Below are positions 9,255 to 18,710 of a DNA stretch of 64,000 bases, in pieces. Source of the stretch: Ideonella oryzae (GTDB lineage Bacteria > Pseudomonadota > Gammaproteobacteria > Burkholderiales > Burkholderiaceae_C); contig NZ_JAMXMC010000004.1 of the NCBI RefSeq assembly GCF_024055665.1, positions 310,001 to 374,000 of the forward strand, read 5' to 3'. Position numbers and translations under genes: made by a program. Position 1 is the stretch's first letter. The number at the start of each line of letters is the position of its first letter. The notes beneath the pieces were generated by a model. It did not search any database. It was not told the origin of the DNA and was given only the letters and a program-made list of their open reading frames with translations.

Positions 9255-9809
9255 ATGAAGCTCGCTCAAGAAATCCGCGCCGGCAACGTCATCATGCAGG
9301 GCAAGGACCCGATGGTCGTTCTGAAGACCGAATACAGCCGCGGGGGCCGCGGTGCCGCCACCGTGCGCATGAAGATGAAGAACCTGCTCAACGGCTCTGG
9401 CGCCGAAGTCGTCTTCAAGGCCGACGACAAGATGGAGCAGGTCATCCTCGAGACCAAGGAATGCACCTACACCTACTTCGCTGACCCGATGTACGTGTTC
9501 ATGGACACCGACTACAACCAGTTCGAGGTGGAAGCCGAGAACATGGGCGACGCCATCAGCTACCTGGAAGACAACATGCCGGTGGAAGTGGTGTTCTACG
9601 ACGGCAAGGCCATCTCGGTCGAACTGCCCACCAGCGTCGTGCGCGAAATCGAGACCGAGCCGGGCGTCAAGGGCGACACCTCGGGCAAGGTCCTGAAGCC
9701 CGCCCGCCTGAAGGGCACTGGCTTCGAGATCTCCGTGCCGCTGTTCGTGGAAAACGGCGACAAGATCGAAATCGACACCCGCACCCACGAATACCGCAAG
9801 CGCGTCTGA
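9255..9809 (+). CDS. efp: Elongation factor P, arginine-type
   Basis: A 184-residue three-domain factor that binds between ribosomal P and E sites and promotes peptide bonds at proline runs. The exposed loop of domain I reads SRGGRGAA with Arg at position 32, the residue rhamnosylated by EarP in this EF-P class. Lysine-type EF-P proteins instead carry Lys34. Domains II and III are normal length and end in [11 protein letters not shown] lies about 10 nt before the ATG. A TAAAAT -10-like box lies at 9185-9190, so efp may also have its own promoter inside the end of earP. Confidence 0.96.
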   Translation: MKLAQEIRAGNVIMQGKDPMVVLKTEYSRGGRGAATVRMKMKNLLNGSGAEVVFKADDKMEQVILETKECTYTYFADPMYVFMDTDYNQFEVEAENMGDAISYLEDNMPVEVVFYDGKAISVELPTSVVREIETEPGVKGDTSGKVLKPARLKGTGFEISVPLFVENGDKIEIDTRTHEYRKRV

Positions 9810-9849
9810 TCCGCGCCAACACGGTGGTGCCGGGTTTGCCGGCATGATG

Positions 9850-9875
9850 ATGGGCACCTTCGGGTGCCCATTTTT
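9850..9875 (+). terminator. Rho-independent terminator of efp
   Basis: A 9-bp stem ATGGGCACC / GGTGCCCAT closed by a TTCG tetraloop and followed by TTTTT. It lies 40 nt after the efp stop. Confidence 0.9.
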
Positions 9876-9908
9876 CTGGGCGATCGCCTTGCCGTTTGTC
9901 CGTTTGCC

Positions 9909-10877
9909 ATGCCTTTCGATTTCGAGCACGCTGTCACCGCCCCGTTTCGCATGCAGCCCGGGCTGCGCAAGCTGACCGAGGGCTGCCCCCAGTTCACGCC
10001 CACCCACCCGGCATCACCCCATCTGCGAGAGAAGCTGGCTGTGCTGCGAAGCCAGCCCGACCAAGCCTTGCAGAACGAGCCCGGGTTTGATCCCGCCCCC
10101 GCTCTGCACCATGCCATGGCGCAAGCCGCTGCTGAACACCCCCAGGCCCTCACGCTCACCCCGACCGGTCAACTCCACGCACGGCACCTGGGCTGGTCGG
10201 TCGATGCCTCGGGTGAAGTGCATGGGCTGACACCCGTCGGCTCGGTCGAGGTCGGCCTGTGCTTGAACGCATTGCCCGCGCCCTGGCGCCAGGCCGCCCT
10301 GTTCAGCCTGGCCATCGAGGAAGATCTGGCCATCGTCGATGGTCGGCGCGCCAGCCTGCCCTGGCTGGCGGTGGCCCTGCCCTCGCACTGGGATCCGCGC
10401 CAGAAGATCGGCCGCCACTTCGCCGAAGTGCATGCCCCGGTGGCCGACAACGCGGTGCTGGTGGCCGCGGGCGAGCACCTGATGAAGCTGGTCACTGCCC
10501 CGCAGCGTTGGGAGCGCTTCGTCTGGAACGTGACCCGCCACCCCGGGCTCGACGCCCATCCGCAACGCACCCCACCGGCCCCCTGGCCGGCCGAACTGGA
10601 CGAGGCCGAACTGAGCCAACACACCTGGTTCCGCAGCGAGCGCCAGACCTTCATTCCGCTGCCCGAGCGGGGCCAGGCCGTCTTCACCATCCGGGTGGCC
10701 GTGCGGCCCCTGGCGCAGGCGGTGGACACGCCAGCCCGTGCGCAGCGCCTGCACGACGCCCTCGCCAGCATGAGCCCCGCGGTGCTGGCCTACCGGCAGC
10801 TCACCGAAGCCCGCCCCGGCTTGCTGCGCTGGCTGGCGGCGCGGGCGGCCTGCGCGGACAGGGCCCCCACGGCATGA
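9909..10877 (+). CDS. DUF3445 protein (heme-dependent oxidative N-demethylase-like)
   Basis: A 322-residue protein that I place in the DUF3445 / HODM alpha-subunit-like family. The cues are the N-terminal PF(R/D)MQPGLRKL element, the central stretch LPSHWDPRQKIGRHFAEVHAP and the motif WFRSERQTFIPLPE. Characterised relatives are heme subunits that oxidatively remove N-methyl groups from small amines. Whether this stand-alone copy does so is inferred only. Start ATG 9909 lies just after the efp terminator. Its stop overlaps the mnmC start (ATGA), implying coupled translation. No gene for the other demethylase subunits is nearby. Confidence 0.8.
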   Translation: MPFDFEHAVTAPFRMQPGLRKLTEGCPQFTPTHPASPHLREKLAVLRSQPDQALQNEPGFDPAPALHHAMAQAAAEHPQALTLTPTGQLHARHLGWSVDASGEVHGLTPVGSVEVGLCLNALPAPWRQAALFSLAIEEDLAIVDGRRASLPWLAVALPSHWDPRQKIGRHFAEVHAPVADNAVLVAAGEHLMKLVTAPQRWERFVWNVTRHPGLDAHPQRTPPAPWPAELDEAELSQHTWFRSERQTFIPLPERGQAVFTIRVAVRPLAQAVDTPARAQRLHDALASMSPAVLAYRQLTEARPGLLRWLAARAACADRAPTA

Positions 10878-12928
10878 AGACCGAAGCCATCGTCGAAGCG
10901 CAGATCGACTTCGACCATCCCGGCCACGATGGCCTGGCCTGGGCGCCGGGCTTTCAGGACGTCTACCACGCCCGCGACGGTGCCTTCGCCCAGGCACGGC
11001 ACGTCTTCCTGCAGGGCAACGGCCTGCCCGGGCGCTGGCAGGGCCGCGACCGCTTCGTGATCCTGGAAACCGGCTTCGGCCTGGGCAACAACTTCCTGGC
11101 CACCTGGGCCGCCTGGCGTGACGATCCGCAGCGCTGCGAGCGCCTGGTCTTCGTGTCGATCGAGAAGCACCCGCCCCGGCGCGAGGACCTGGCCCGCGCC
11201 CATGCCGCCAGTCCGGCCCCCGCGCTGGCGGCCCAGTTGCTGACCCAATGGCCGCCCGCCACGCCAGACCTGCATGTGCTGGACTTCGAGGATGGCCGGG
11301 TGCGCCTGCTGCTGGCCCTGGGCGACGTGGCCACCTGGTGGCCCGAGCTCAGCGGCCAGGTGGACGCCTGCTACCTGGATGGCTTCGCCCCCGCGCAGAA
11401 CCCGGCCATGTGGGACGCCCACCTGCTGCGCCACGCCACCCGCCTGGGCACCCCGGACGTGACCGCCGCCACCTGGAGCATCGCGCGCGCGGTGCGCGAC
11501 GGCCTGCAGGGCGCCGGCTTTGCGCTGGAGCGAGCCCCGGGCTTCGGCAGCAAGCGCGACATGCTGGTGGCGCGCCGCCATCCCCGGCCGGCCCAGGCCC
11601 TGGCAAGCAGCATCCCACCGGGCCGCCGGGCGGCTGTGCAGGCCCATAGCGCCCTGGTCGTCGGCGCTGGCCTGGCCGGGGCCGCAGCCGCCCGGGCGCT
11701 GGCCGCCCAGGGCCTGTCGGTGACGGTGCTGGAGCGCCACGCCGCGCCCGCCCAGGAAACCTCCGGCAACCGGGCCGGCCTGTTCCACGGCGTGGCCCAC
11801 GCGCACGACGGCGTCCACGCCCAGCTGCTGCGTGCGGCGGCGCTGCGGGCCCACCAGCTCATCGCCCCGCTGGTGGCCCGCGGCGTGGTGGCCGGCAACC
11901 CGGAGGGCCTCTGGCGCGGTGGGGGCGACCCGGCCGACTGGGCCCAGCTGCAAGCGGCCGTACGGGCACTGGGTCTGCCCGCCGCTTACCTGCAGCCGCT
12001 CTCCCGCGACGAGGCGGCCGAGCCGCTGGGCCTGGCCCCGGCGGGCCCCGGCTGGTGGTACCCGCAGGGCGGCTGGGCCTGCCCGGCCGATCTGGTGCGA
12101 GCCTGGCTGGACAGCCCCGGCGTGACGGTGCAAAGCCAGCAGGATGTGCAAGCCCTCGCCCCGCGCGAAGGCGGCGGCTGGCAGGCCCTGGGCGCGACCG
12201 AGGCGAGCGGCCCCGCCGCCGTGCTGGCCGAAGCCGATGTGGTGGTGGTGGCCGGGGCGGCCGATGGGCTGGCCCTGCTGCGCCGCTGGACCGGGGTGGA
12301 CGACTGGCCCCGGGTGCGCAGCCGCGGCCAGGTCAGCTGCCTGTCGGCCGAGCTGGCGGCCGCGCTGGATCTGCCCGCCCCCCGGCACCCGCTGGCCAGC
12401 GGCGGCTACGGCATTGGCCTGCCGGACGAGGCTGGCGGTGGCCTGCTGTGCGGCGCCACCAGCCAGCCCGACGACGAGGACCCCGCCCTGCGCCTGGCCG
12501 ACCATCTGAGCAATGTGGGGCAGTGGGGCCGCCTGCTGGGTCGCACCCCGGATACCGAGGAACAAGCCCGGCGCGACACCCTGCTGGCCACGGCCATGGA
12601 ACAAGGCGCGCTGACCGGCCGCGTGGGCTGGCGCCTGGCCTGCGGCGACCGGTTGCCCCTGGTGGGCCCGGTGCCGCTGCCGGCCACCCAGCGAGAGGGC
12701 GCACATCGGCAGGAACAGCCCCGCATGGTGCCGCGGGTGCCGGGCCTCTATGTGCTGAGCGCCCTGGGCTCCCGCGGCATCACGCTGGCGCCGCTGCTGG
12801 GCGAGGTGCTGGCCGCCTGGATCACCGGCGCCCCGGTGCCGCTGGCGTCCAGCCTGATGGATGCGATCGATCCGGCGCGCTTCATCGCGCGGGCAGCACG
12901 GGCCGCCAGCCGCACGGCGACCGATTGA
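10874..12928 (+). CDS. mnmC: Bifunctional tRNA 5-methylaminomethyl-2-thiouridine synthase MnmC
   Basis: Completes mnm5s2U34 at the tRNA wobble position. The 684-residue protein is a fusion. The N-terminal SAM-dependent methyltransferase (to about residue 240) carries ETGFGLGNNF and YLDGFAPAQNP. The C-terminal FAD oxidoreductase starts at about 257 with the dinucleotide fold LVVGAGLAGAAAA and removes the carboxymethyl group. ATG 10874 overlaps the preceding stop. It ends 22 bp before the convergent rpiA stop. The long reading frame running upstream of the start is a shadow of the DUF3445 gene. Confidence 0.94.
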   Translation: MKTEAIVEAQIDFDHPGHDGLAWAPGFQDVYHARDGAFAQARHVFLQGNGLPGRWQGRDRFVILETGFGLGNNFLATWAAWRDDPQRCERLVFVSIEKHPPRREDLARAHAASPAPALAAQLLTQWPPATPDLHVLDFEDGRVRLLLALGDVATWWPELSGQVDACYLDGFAPAQNPAMWDAHLLRHATRLGTPDVTAATWSIARAVRDGLQGAGFALERAPGFGSKRDMLVARRHPRPAQALASSIPPGRRAAVQAHSALVVGAGLAGAAAARALAAQGLSVTVLERHAAPAQETSGNRAGLFHGVAHAHDGVHAQLLRAAALRAHQLIAPLVARGVVAGNPEGLWRGGGDPADWAQLQAAVRALGLPAAYLQPLSRDEAAEPLGLAPAGPGWWYPQGGWACPADLVRAWLDSPGVTVQSQQDVQALAPREGGGWQALGATEASGPAAVLAEADVVVVAGAADGLALLRRWTGVDDWPRVRSRGQVSCLSAELAAALDLPAPRHPLASGGYGIGLPDEAGGGLLCGATSQPDDEDPALRLADHLSNVGQWGRLLGRTPDTEEQARRDTLLATAMEQGALTGRVGWRLACGDRLPLVGPVPLPATQREGAHRQEQPRMVPRVPGLYVLSALGSRGITLAPLLGEVLAAWITGAPVPLASSLMDAIDPARFIARAARAASRTATD

Positions 12929-12950
12929 AGGTCACCGAAGGTGAGCGGCC

Positions 12951-13613
12951 TCAGAAGTCCAGCGTGCGCACGCCCTGGGACGTGCCCAGCAGGCAGACCT
13001 TGGCCTTGTGGCGGCCGAAGATGCCCACGGTGACCACGCCCGGCCACAAGGTGACCTCGGCCTCCATCGCCAGCGGGTCGGTGATCTTCAGCCCGCGCAC
13101 ATCGACGATGACATTGCCGTTGTCGGTGGTCACGCCTTCGCGCACGGTGGCCGTGCCGCCGTAGACCTTGGCAAAGCGGCGCATCACCTGGGCTGCCGCC
13201 ATCGGAATGACCTCCACCGGCAGCGGGAAAGCGCCCAGCACGTCCACCAGCTTGGATTCATCGGCGATGCAGACGAAGCGTTCGGCCAGGTCGGCCACGA
13301 TCTTCTCGCGCGTCAGCGCAGCACCACCGCCCTTGATCATGCAGCCCTGGTGATCGATCTCGTCGGCCCCGTCGATGTAGACCGGGATCGATTCGACGGT
13401 GTTGGAATCCAGCACCGGGATGCCATGGGCCTGCAGGCGCTCGGTGCTCTTGACCGAGCTGGAGACCGCGCCGCGGATCTGGTCCTTCATCGTCGCCAGG
13501 GCGTCGATGAAGCAGTTGACGGTGGAGCCGGTGCCCACCCCCACGATGCTGCCAGGCACCACATGGGCCAGCGCCGCCTGCCCGACCAGGGCCTTGAGTT
13601 CGTCTTGCGTCAT
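12951..13613 (-). CDS. rpiA: Ribose-5-phosphate isomerase A
   Basis: Interconverts ribose-5-phosphate and ribulose-5-phosphate in the pentose phosphate pathway. The 220-residue protein has the full RpiA set: [48 protein letters not shown] with the catalytic Glu, and DNGNVIVDV. The start is taken at ATG 13613 (MTQDELK), which matches the family. An in-frame ATG at 13622 has a better spaced GGGGGA and would add MPA. Divergent from pyrD. Confidence 0.96.
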   Translation of the reverse strand: MTQDELKALVGQAALAHVVPGSIVGVGTGSTVNCFIDALATMKDQIRGAVSSSVKSTERLQAHGIPVLDSNTVESIPVYIDGADEIDHQGCMIKGGGAALTREKIVADLAERFVCIADESKLVDVLGAFPLPVEVIPMAAAQVMRRFAKVYGGTATVREGVTTDNGNVIVDVRGLKITDPLAMEAEVTLWPGVVTVGIFGRHKAKVCLLGTSQGVRTLDF

Positions 13614-13706
13614 GGCCGGCATTATCGCCGTCCCCCAGGCCTGAAGCCGCGCCCGGGCATGGGCATCTGGGACAATCGGGGGCGAATTTCCCCATCCCTG
13701 CCGCCC

Positions 13707-14750
13707 ATGTCCCTGCTCCCCTACGCCCTCTCCCGCACCGCCCTGTTCAGCCTGGACGCCGAGACCGCCCACGAACTGACCATCGACACCCTGGCCCGGC
13801 TGCAGAACACGCCGGCCCAGTGCCTGTGGGCGCAGAAGCGGGTGGACGATCCGGTGACGGTGGCCGGCCTGCGCTTTCCCAACCGCATCGGCCTGGCCGC
13901 GGGCCTGGACAAGAACGGCCGCGCCATCGACGGCTTCGGCGCCATGGGCTTCGGCTTCGTCGAGGTGGGCACCGTCACGCCCAAGGCGCAGCCGGGCAAC
14001 CCCAAGCCGCGCATGTTCCGCCTGCCCTCGGCCGAGGCGCTGATCAACCGCATGGGCTTCAACAACGACGGGCTGGAAGCCTTCGTGGCGAACGTGCAGC
14101 GCTCACGCAGCTTCCGCAAGAAGGGCGGCATCCTGGGCCTGAACATCGGCAAGAACGCGGTCACCCCCATCGAGAACGCGGTGGACGACTACCTGATCGC
14201 GCTGGCTGGCGTCTACCCGCATGCCGACTACGTGACGGTCAACATCTCCAGCCCCAACACCAAGAACCTGCGTGCGCTGCAGAGCGACGAGGCCCTGGAC
14301 GCCCTGCTGGGCGCGCTGACCGCCCGCCAGCGCGAGCTGATGGACCAGCACCAGCGCCGGGTGCCGCTGTTCCTGAAGATCGCCCCGGACCTGGACGAGG
14401 CCCAGATCGCGGTCATCGCCGCCACGCTGCAGAAGCACCGCCTGGACGGGGTGATCGCCACCAACACCACGCTCAGCCGCGAGGCCGTCAAGGGCCTGCG
14501 CCATGCCGAGGAGACCGGCGGCCTGTCGGGCCGGCCGGTGCAGGAGGCCAGCAACAAGGTGATCCGCGCGCTGCGCAGCCACCTGGGCCCGAACTTCCCC
14601 ATCATCGGCGCGGGCGGCGTGATGAGCGGCGCCGACGCCTGTGCCAAGCTGGCCGCCGGCGCGGACCTGGTGCAGGTCTACACCGGCCTGATCTACCGCG
14701 GACCGGAGCTGGTGCGCGAAGCCGCCCAGGCCATGGCGGCCCAGGCCTGA
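13707..14750 (+). CDS. pyrD: Dihydroorotate dehydrogenase (quinone), class 2
   Basis: Oxidises dihydroorotate to orotate in pyrimidine synthesis, passing electrons to the quinone pool at the inner membrane. The 347-residue protein has the amphipathic N-terminal helix region of class 2 enzymes. It also has [19 protein letters not shown], the catalytic-serine segment [13 protein letters not shown] and the FMN-phosphate loop [13 protein letters not shown] 13707 gives the usual start. A longer in-frame extension overlaps rpiA antisense and is not family-like. Confidence 0.96.
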   Translation: MSLLPYALSRTALFSLDAETAHELTIDTLARLQNTPAQCLWAQKRVDDPVTVAGLRFPNRIGLAAGLDKNGRAIDGFGAMGFGFVEVGTVTPKAQPGNPKPRMFRLPSAEALINRMGFNNDGLEAFVANVQRSRSFRKKGGILGLNIGKNAVTPIENAVDDYLIALAGVYPHADYVTVNISSPNTKNLRALQSDEALDALLGALTARQRELMDQHQRRVPLFLKIAPDLDEAQIAVIAATLQKHRLDGVIATNTTLSREAVKGLRHAEETGGLSGRPVQEASNKVIRALRSHLGPNFPIIGAGGVMSGADACAKLAAGADLVQVYTGLIYRGPELVREAAQAMAAQA

Positions 14751-14771
14751 GACGGTTTCAGCCCGCCCGCC

Positions 14772-15332
14772 TCACACCGCCAGGAAGGTCTTGCGGTAGT
14801 GCAGGAGTTCGTCGATGGACTCGTGGATGTCGGCCAGCGCGGTGTGCTTGTTGGCCTTGACCAGGCCCTCCAGCGCCGCGGGCTTCCAGCGGCGGGCCAG
14901 CTCCTTGAGGGTGCTGACGTCCAGGTTGCGGTAGTGGAAGAAGGCCTCCAGGCCCTTCATGGTGTTCGCCATGAAGCGCCGGTCCTGGCAGATGGAGCTG
15001 CCGCACATGGGGCTCTTGCCGGCCGGCACATAGGCCGCCAGGAACTCGATCATCCGGGCTTCTGCCTGGGCCTCGTCGATGGTGGAGGCCTTGACCCGGT
15101 CGATCAGGCCGCTCTTGCCGTGGGTGCCCTTGTTCCAGGCGTCCATCGCGTCCAGCGTCGCGTCGCTCTGGTGGATGGCGAACACCGGGCCTTCCACCCG
15201 CACGGTCAGCAGCGGATCGGTCACGACCACCGCGATCTCGATGATGCGGTCGGACTCCGGCTTCAGCCCGGTCATTTCCAGGTCGATCCAGATCAGGTTG
15301 TTCTCGCTCTTGCTCAGCGTGGTTTCGGTCAT
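14772..15332 (-). CDS. orn: Oligoribonuclease
   Basis: Degrades 2-5 nt RNAs and pGpG to mononucleotides, the last step in RNA turnover and in c-di-GMP breakdown. The 186-residue DEDDh exonuclease shows [31 protein letters not shown] and [11 protein letters not shown], which hold the metal-binding acidic residues and the catalytic His. Start ATG 15332. It is divergent from the M48 protease gene with 56 bp between. The window also encodes a GGDEF/EAL protein whose product pGpG would be an Orn substrate. Confidence 0.96.
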   Translation of the reverse strand: MTETTLSKSENNLIWIDLEMTGLKPESDRIIEIAVVVTDPLLTVRVEGPVFAIHQSDATLDAMDAWNKGTHGKSGLIDRVKASTIDEAQAEARMIEFLAAYVPAGKSPMCGSSICQDRRFMANTMKGLEAFFHYRNLDVSTLKELARRWKPAALEGLVKANKHTALADIHESIDELLHYRKTFLAV

Positions 15333-15388
15333 GGCTTTCACTCGGTCGATGTGCTGCCGCATTGTCCGACAACATACACTGCCGCCCC

Positions 15389-16654
15389 ATGCAAGCCTTT
15401 CACGTCTCGCTGGCCTTCTGCACCGTTTTGATGCTGTCGCTGGCGATCAAGCTCTGGCTGGCCTCGCGCCAGATGCGCCACGTGCACGCCCACCGCGCCC
15501 AGGTGCCCGCGCCCTTCGATGCCACCATCCCGCTGGACGCCCACCAGCGCGCGGCCGACTACACGATCGCCCGCACCCGCTTCGGCATGCTCAGCGAGAG
15601 CTTTTCGACCGCAGTGCTGGTCGGCTGGACCCTGCTGGGCGGCCTGGACGCCCTGAACATCCAGCTGCGCAACGCGGTGCTGCCCTGGGGCGGCGAGATG
15701 GTCTACCAGCTGGCCCTGTTTGGCGCCTTCGGCCTGATCAGCGCCCTGCTGGAAATGCCGCTGGAGTGGTACAAGACCTTCCGCATCGAACAGCACTTCG
15801 GCTTCAACCGCATGAGCCTGGGCCTGTTCCTGGGCGACCAGGCCAAGGGCCTGCTGGTGGGCGGCCTGGTGGGGCTGCCGCTGCTGGCGGCCGTGCTGTG
15901 GGTGATGCAGGCCACCGGCAGCTTCTGGTGGCTGTGGGCCTGGGCCCTGTGGACCGGCTTCATGCTGCTGATGCAGGTGCTCTACCCCACCGTCATCGCG
16001 CCGCTGTTCAACCGCTTCACCCCGCTGGCCGATGCCGAGCTGGCCAACCGCATCCAGACCCTGATGCAGCGCTGCGGCTTCCAGGCCAAGGGCCTGTTTG
16101 TGATGGACGGTAGCCGCCGTTCCGCTCACGGCAACGCTTACTTCGCTGGCATGGGCCGGGCCAAGCGGGTGGTGTTCTTCGACACCCTGCTGGAACGCCT
16201 GCAACCGCCCGAGGTGGAAGCCGTGCTGGCCCATGAGCTGGGCCATTTCAGCCACCACCACGTGCGCCGGCGCATGGCGCTGGTGATCGGCCTGAGCGCG
16301 CTGGGCCTGGCCCTGCTGGCCTGGTGTGCCGGCCAGACGGCCTTCTACCAAGGCCTGGGCGTGCAGCCCAACCTGCTGGCACCCAACCACGCGCTGGCCC
16401 TGCTGCTGTTCCTGCTCGCCACACCGCCCTTCCTGTACTTCGTCGGACCGCTGATGGCCCAGCTCTCGCGGCGTGACGAGTTCCAGGCCGATGCCTATGC
16501 CTGCCGCCAGGCCAGCCCCCAGCAACTGTCCTCGGCCCTGCTCAAGCTCTACGAAGACAACGCCTCGACGCTGACGCCCGATCCGCTGTACGCCCGCTTC
16601 TACTACTCGCACCCACCGGCCTCGGAGCGCCTGGCCGCGCTGGCCCGCGCATGA
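15389..16654 (+). CDS. M48 family metallopeptidase (Ste24/CAAX-protease-like)
   Basis: A 421-residue integral membrane zinc protease. There is an N-terminal membrane segment at about residues 5-25 and a cluster of hydrophobic helices up to about 200. The HELGH zinc motif is at about 282-286, further membrane helices follow, and EFQADAYA supplies the third metal ligand. The architecture matches Ste24-type rather than the shorter HtpX type. Bacterial members are thought to act in membrane protein quality control, but the substrate here is unknown. Its stop overlaps the rsgA start by 4 nt. Confidence 0.9.
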   Translation: MQAFHVSLAFCTVLMLSLAIKLWLASRQMRHVHAHRAQVPAPFDATIPLDAHQRAADYTIARTRFGMLSESFSTAVLVGWTLLGGLDALNIQLRNAVLPWGGEMVYQLALFGAFGLISALLEMPLEWYKTFRIEQHFGFNRMSLGLFLGDQAKGLLVGGLVGLPLLAAVLWVMQATGSFWWLWAWALWTGFMLLMQVLYPTVIAPLFNRFTPLADAELANRIQTLMQRCGFQAKGLFVMDGSRRSAHGNAYFAGMGRAKRVVFFDTLLERLQPPEVEAVLAHELGHFSHHHVRRRMALVIGLSALGLALLAWCAGQTAFYQGLGVQPNLLAPNHALALLLFLLATPPFLYFVGPLMAQLSRRDEFQADAYACRQASPQQLSSALLKLYEDNASTLTPDPLYARFYYSHPPASERLAALARA

Positions 16655-17607
16655 AGCGCCCGTCCCGGGGCGGTGCCGCCAAGGGCGGTGCCAACGGTGC
16701 GCTGCAGGAAGCGCTGGTGGTCGGCTCGCACGGCCGCCATGTGGTGATCGAGACGCCCGAGGGCGAACGCCTGCTGGCCCATTCGCGTGGCAAGAAGAGC
16801 GCCTGCGTGGTGGGCGACCGGGTGCGCTGGGCCCCGGCCGGGGACGAGGCCGTGGTGGAGGCCCTGAGCCCGCGGCGCAACCTGCTGATGCGCCAGGACG
16901 AATGGCGCAGCAAGTCCTTCGCCGCCAACCTGGACCAGCTGCTGATCATGCTGGCCGGCGAGCCGATGTTCAGCGAATCGCAGCTGAACCGGGCGCTGAT
17001 CGCGGCCGAGGACGCCGGCATCCGCGCCGTACTGCTGCTCAACAAGGTGGACCTGCCCACCGGCGACCTGGCCCGCGAGCGTCTGGCCCCCTACCGGGCC
17101 ATGGGTCTGACGGTGCTGGAGACCTCGCTGAAGGCCCAGCCCGACGCGGCCCTGGCGTTGCTGGCCCCGGTGCTGGCCGGCCACACCACACTGGTGCTGG
17201 GCCCCAGCGGCATGGGCAAGAGCACCCTGATCAACCTGATGCTGCCCCAGGCCCAGGCCCAGGTCGGCGAGATCTCCCAGGCCCTCAACGCCGGACGCCA
17301 CACCACCACCACCACCACCTGGTACTGGTTGGGCGATGCGGTGGAAGGCCAGGTCCGCGGCGCGCTGATCGACTCACCAGGCTTCCAGGAATTCGGCCTG
17401 ATGCACATCACGCCGCAGCGCCTGCCCGAGCTGATGCCGGATCTGCGCGCCCAGCTGGGCCACTGCCGCTTCTACAACTGCACCCACCGGCACGAGCCAG
17501 GCTGCGGTGTGCGCGAGGCGTTGGACCGCGGCGAGATCAGCCCGAACCGCTACCGGCTGTACGAGGCCCTGTGGGACGAGCTGGAGGCGGGCCAGCGGCC
17601 CGGTTGA
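16651..17607 (+). CDS. rsgA: Ribosome small-subunit-dependent GTPase A
   Basis: A circularly permuted GTPase that checks late 30S subunit assembly. The 318 residues comprise an N-terminal OB fold, a GTPase core in permuted order (NKVD, then GPSGMGKST, then DSPGFQEFGL), and a C-terminal zinc knuckle in the segment from CRFYNC to HEPGC. The switch segment GRHTTTTTT has one more Thr than usual and is encoded by an ACC run. ATGA overlap with the protease gene suggests coupled expression. Confidence 0.95.
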   Translation: MKRPSRGGAAKGGANGALQEALVVGSHGRHVVIETPEGERLLAHSRGKKSACVVGDRVRWAPAGDEAVVEALSPRRNLLMRQDEWRSKSFAANLDQLLIMLAGEPMFSESQLNRALIAAEDAGIRAVLLLNKVDLPTGDLARERLAPYRAMGLTVLETSLKAQPDAALALLAPVLAGHTTLVLGPSGMGKSTLINLMLPQAQAQVGEISQALNAGRHTTTTTTWYWLGDAVEGQVRGALIDSPGFQEFGLMHITPQRLPELMPDLRAQLGHCRFYNCTHRHEPGCGVREALDRGEISPNRYRLYEALWDELEAGQRPG

Positions 17608-17643
17608 CGCCCGTCCCGGCCGCTCCCGCGGCCCAGCCCGCCC

Positions 17644-18636
17644 TCAGCCCAGCAGGTTGGCCAGCTTGAGCAGCGCCAGCAGCAGCATCCAGAGGATGAC
17701 CGAGCGCCACACCAGGCCCACCACACTGCCCAGGTGTCCCAGCTCGGGCACCAGGCCGGGCGTCGAGCCAGTGGCCTCGGCTTCCTCGCTTTCCGGTCCG
17801 GCCGAGAAACTGGCGGCAGCACGGTCCGGGGTCACGCCCGGGGGCGCCGCCCCGCCCAGCTGAACCCCGACGGCGCCCGCGGCGGCCGACAGGATGATGC
17901 CTTCGTTGGCCCGCTTCCACAGGCCAGCGTCACGCCGCCAGCCGGCGACGGCTTCTTCGAAGTTGCCCACCACCGCAAAGCCGAAGGCCGTGAGGCGGGC
18001 GGGGACATGGTCGATCAGTCCGAACAGGGTCTGGGACAGATCGCGCAGCCGCTCGTTCACCGCCACGCCCATGGACCGGCATTCGAAGGTCCAGTAACGG
18101 CTGGCGAACTCGGCCATGCGATAGGCCACCGCACCGGCCGGGCCCAGCCCCAAGGCTGCCAACACCACATAACAGAAGAAGACGCCGAACACATGGCGGT
18201 GCGCGGCCAGCAGGGAATGCTCGATCACATGGCGCAGCAGCTCGGTGCGAGGCAGCTCGCTGACGTCCAGATGGCGCCATTCGGCCAGCAGGCGGCGCGC
18301 ATGCTCCTCGTCGCCCCGCTCCAGCGCTTCACGGATGTCGGTGAAGTAGTGGCTGAACTGCCGGAAACCCAGGGTCAGGTAGATGGCCAGCACGTCGAAG
18401 GCCAGCGCCAGGAAGAAGCTGTAGTGGCTGATCAGCGCATGGACCAAGGCAGCGAGACCGGCGGGCACCAGCACCGTCACCGCCCACACGATGCGGGCAT
18501 GGAGTGGCCGCCCTGCATCGAAGTTGCGGCCAGCCCAGCGGGTCCAGGATGCCAGCGCGTCATGCACCCAGTTGTCGCGGGGCAGCGGCTTGATCTGCTC
18601 CAGCATCAGGGCAAAGAGAACGGCAAAGAAGCTCAT
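17644..18636 (-). CDS. CobD/CbiB-like membrane protein
   Basis: A 330-residue predicted inner-membrane protein with hydrophobic segments near both termini and the centre. The motif region LGFRQFSHYFTDIREALERGD, the HVIEHSLLAAHRHVF helix and GLIDHVPARLTAFGFAVVG recall the CobD/CbiB family of adenosylcobinamide-phosphate synthases. No other cobalamin gene is in the window and sequence spacing is divergent. This is therefore probably the 'CobD/CbiB family' paralogue of betaproteobacteria, whose function is not established. Start ATG 18636. The much longer reading frame upstream of it is antisense or out-of-context sequence. Confidence 0.72.
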   Translation of the reverse strand: MSFFAVLFALMLEQIKPLPRDNWVHDALASWTRWAGRNFDAGRPLHARIVWAVTVLVPAGLAALVHALISHYSFFLALAFDVLAIYLTLGFRQFSHYFTDIREALERGDEEHARRLLAEWRHLDVSELPRTELLRHVIEHSLLAAHRHVFGVFFCYVVLAALGLGPAGAVAYRMAEFASRYWTFECRSMGVAVNERLRDLSQTLFGLIDHVPARLTAFGFAVVGNFEEAVAGWRRDAGLWKRANEGIILSAAAGAVGVQLGGAAPPGVTPDRAAASFSAGPESEEAEATGSTPGLVPELGHLGSVVGLVWRSVILWMLLLALLKLANLLG

Positions 18637-18710
18637 CGCGCTCGATGATACCCATGGACCCGCACTGCGGAGACGGCCACTCGCGGCAACGCAACAGCCA
18701 TCCCCCAATA

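Noticed and set aside
10790-12706. 638-codon minus-strand reading frame
   Set aside because: Antisense of mnmC, which has intact methyltransferase and FAD motifs.
17300-17325. ACC codon run in rsgA as a slippage-prone repeat
   Set aside because: It encodes the conserved GRHTTTTT switch region of RsgA and is only one codon longer than usual, so it is most likely functional sequence.
17644-18636. Assignment as adenosylcobinamide-phosphate synthase CobD
   Set aside because: No cobalamin genes nearby and divergent motifs, so only family-level similarity is claimed.
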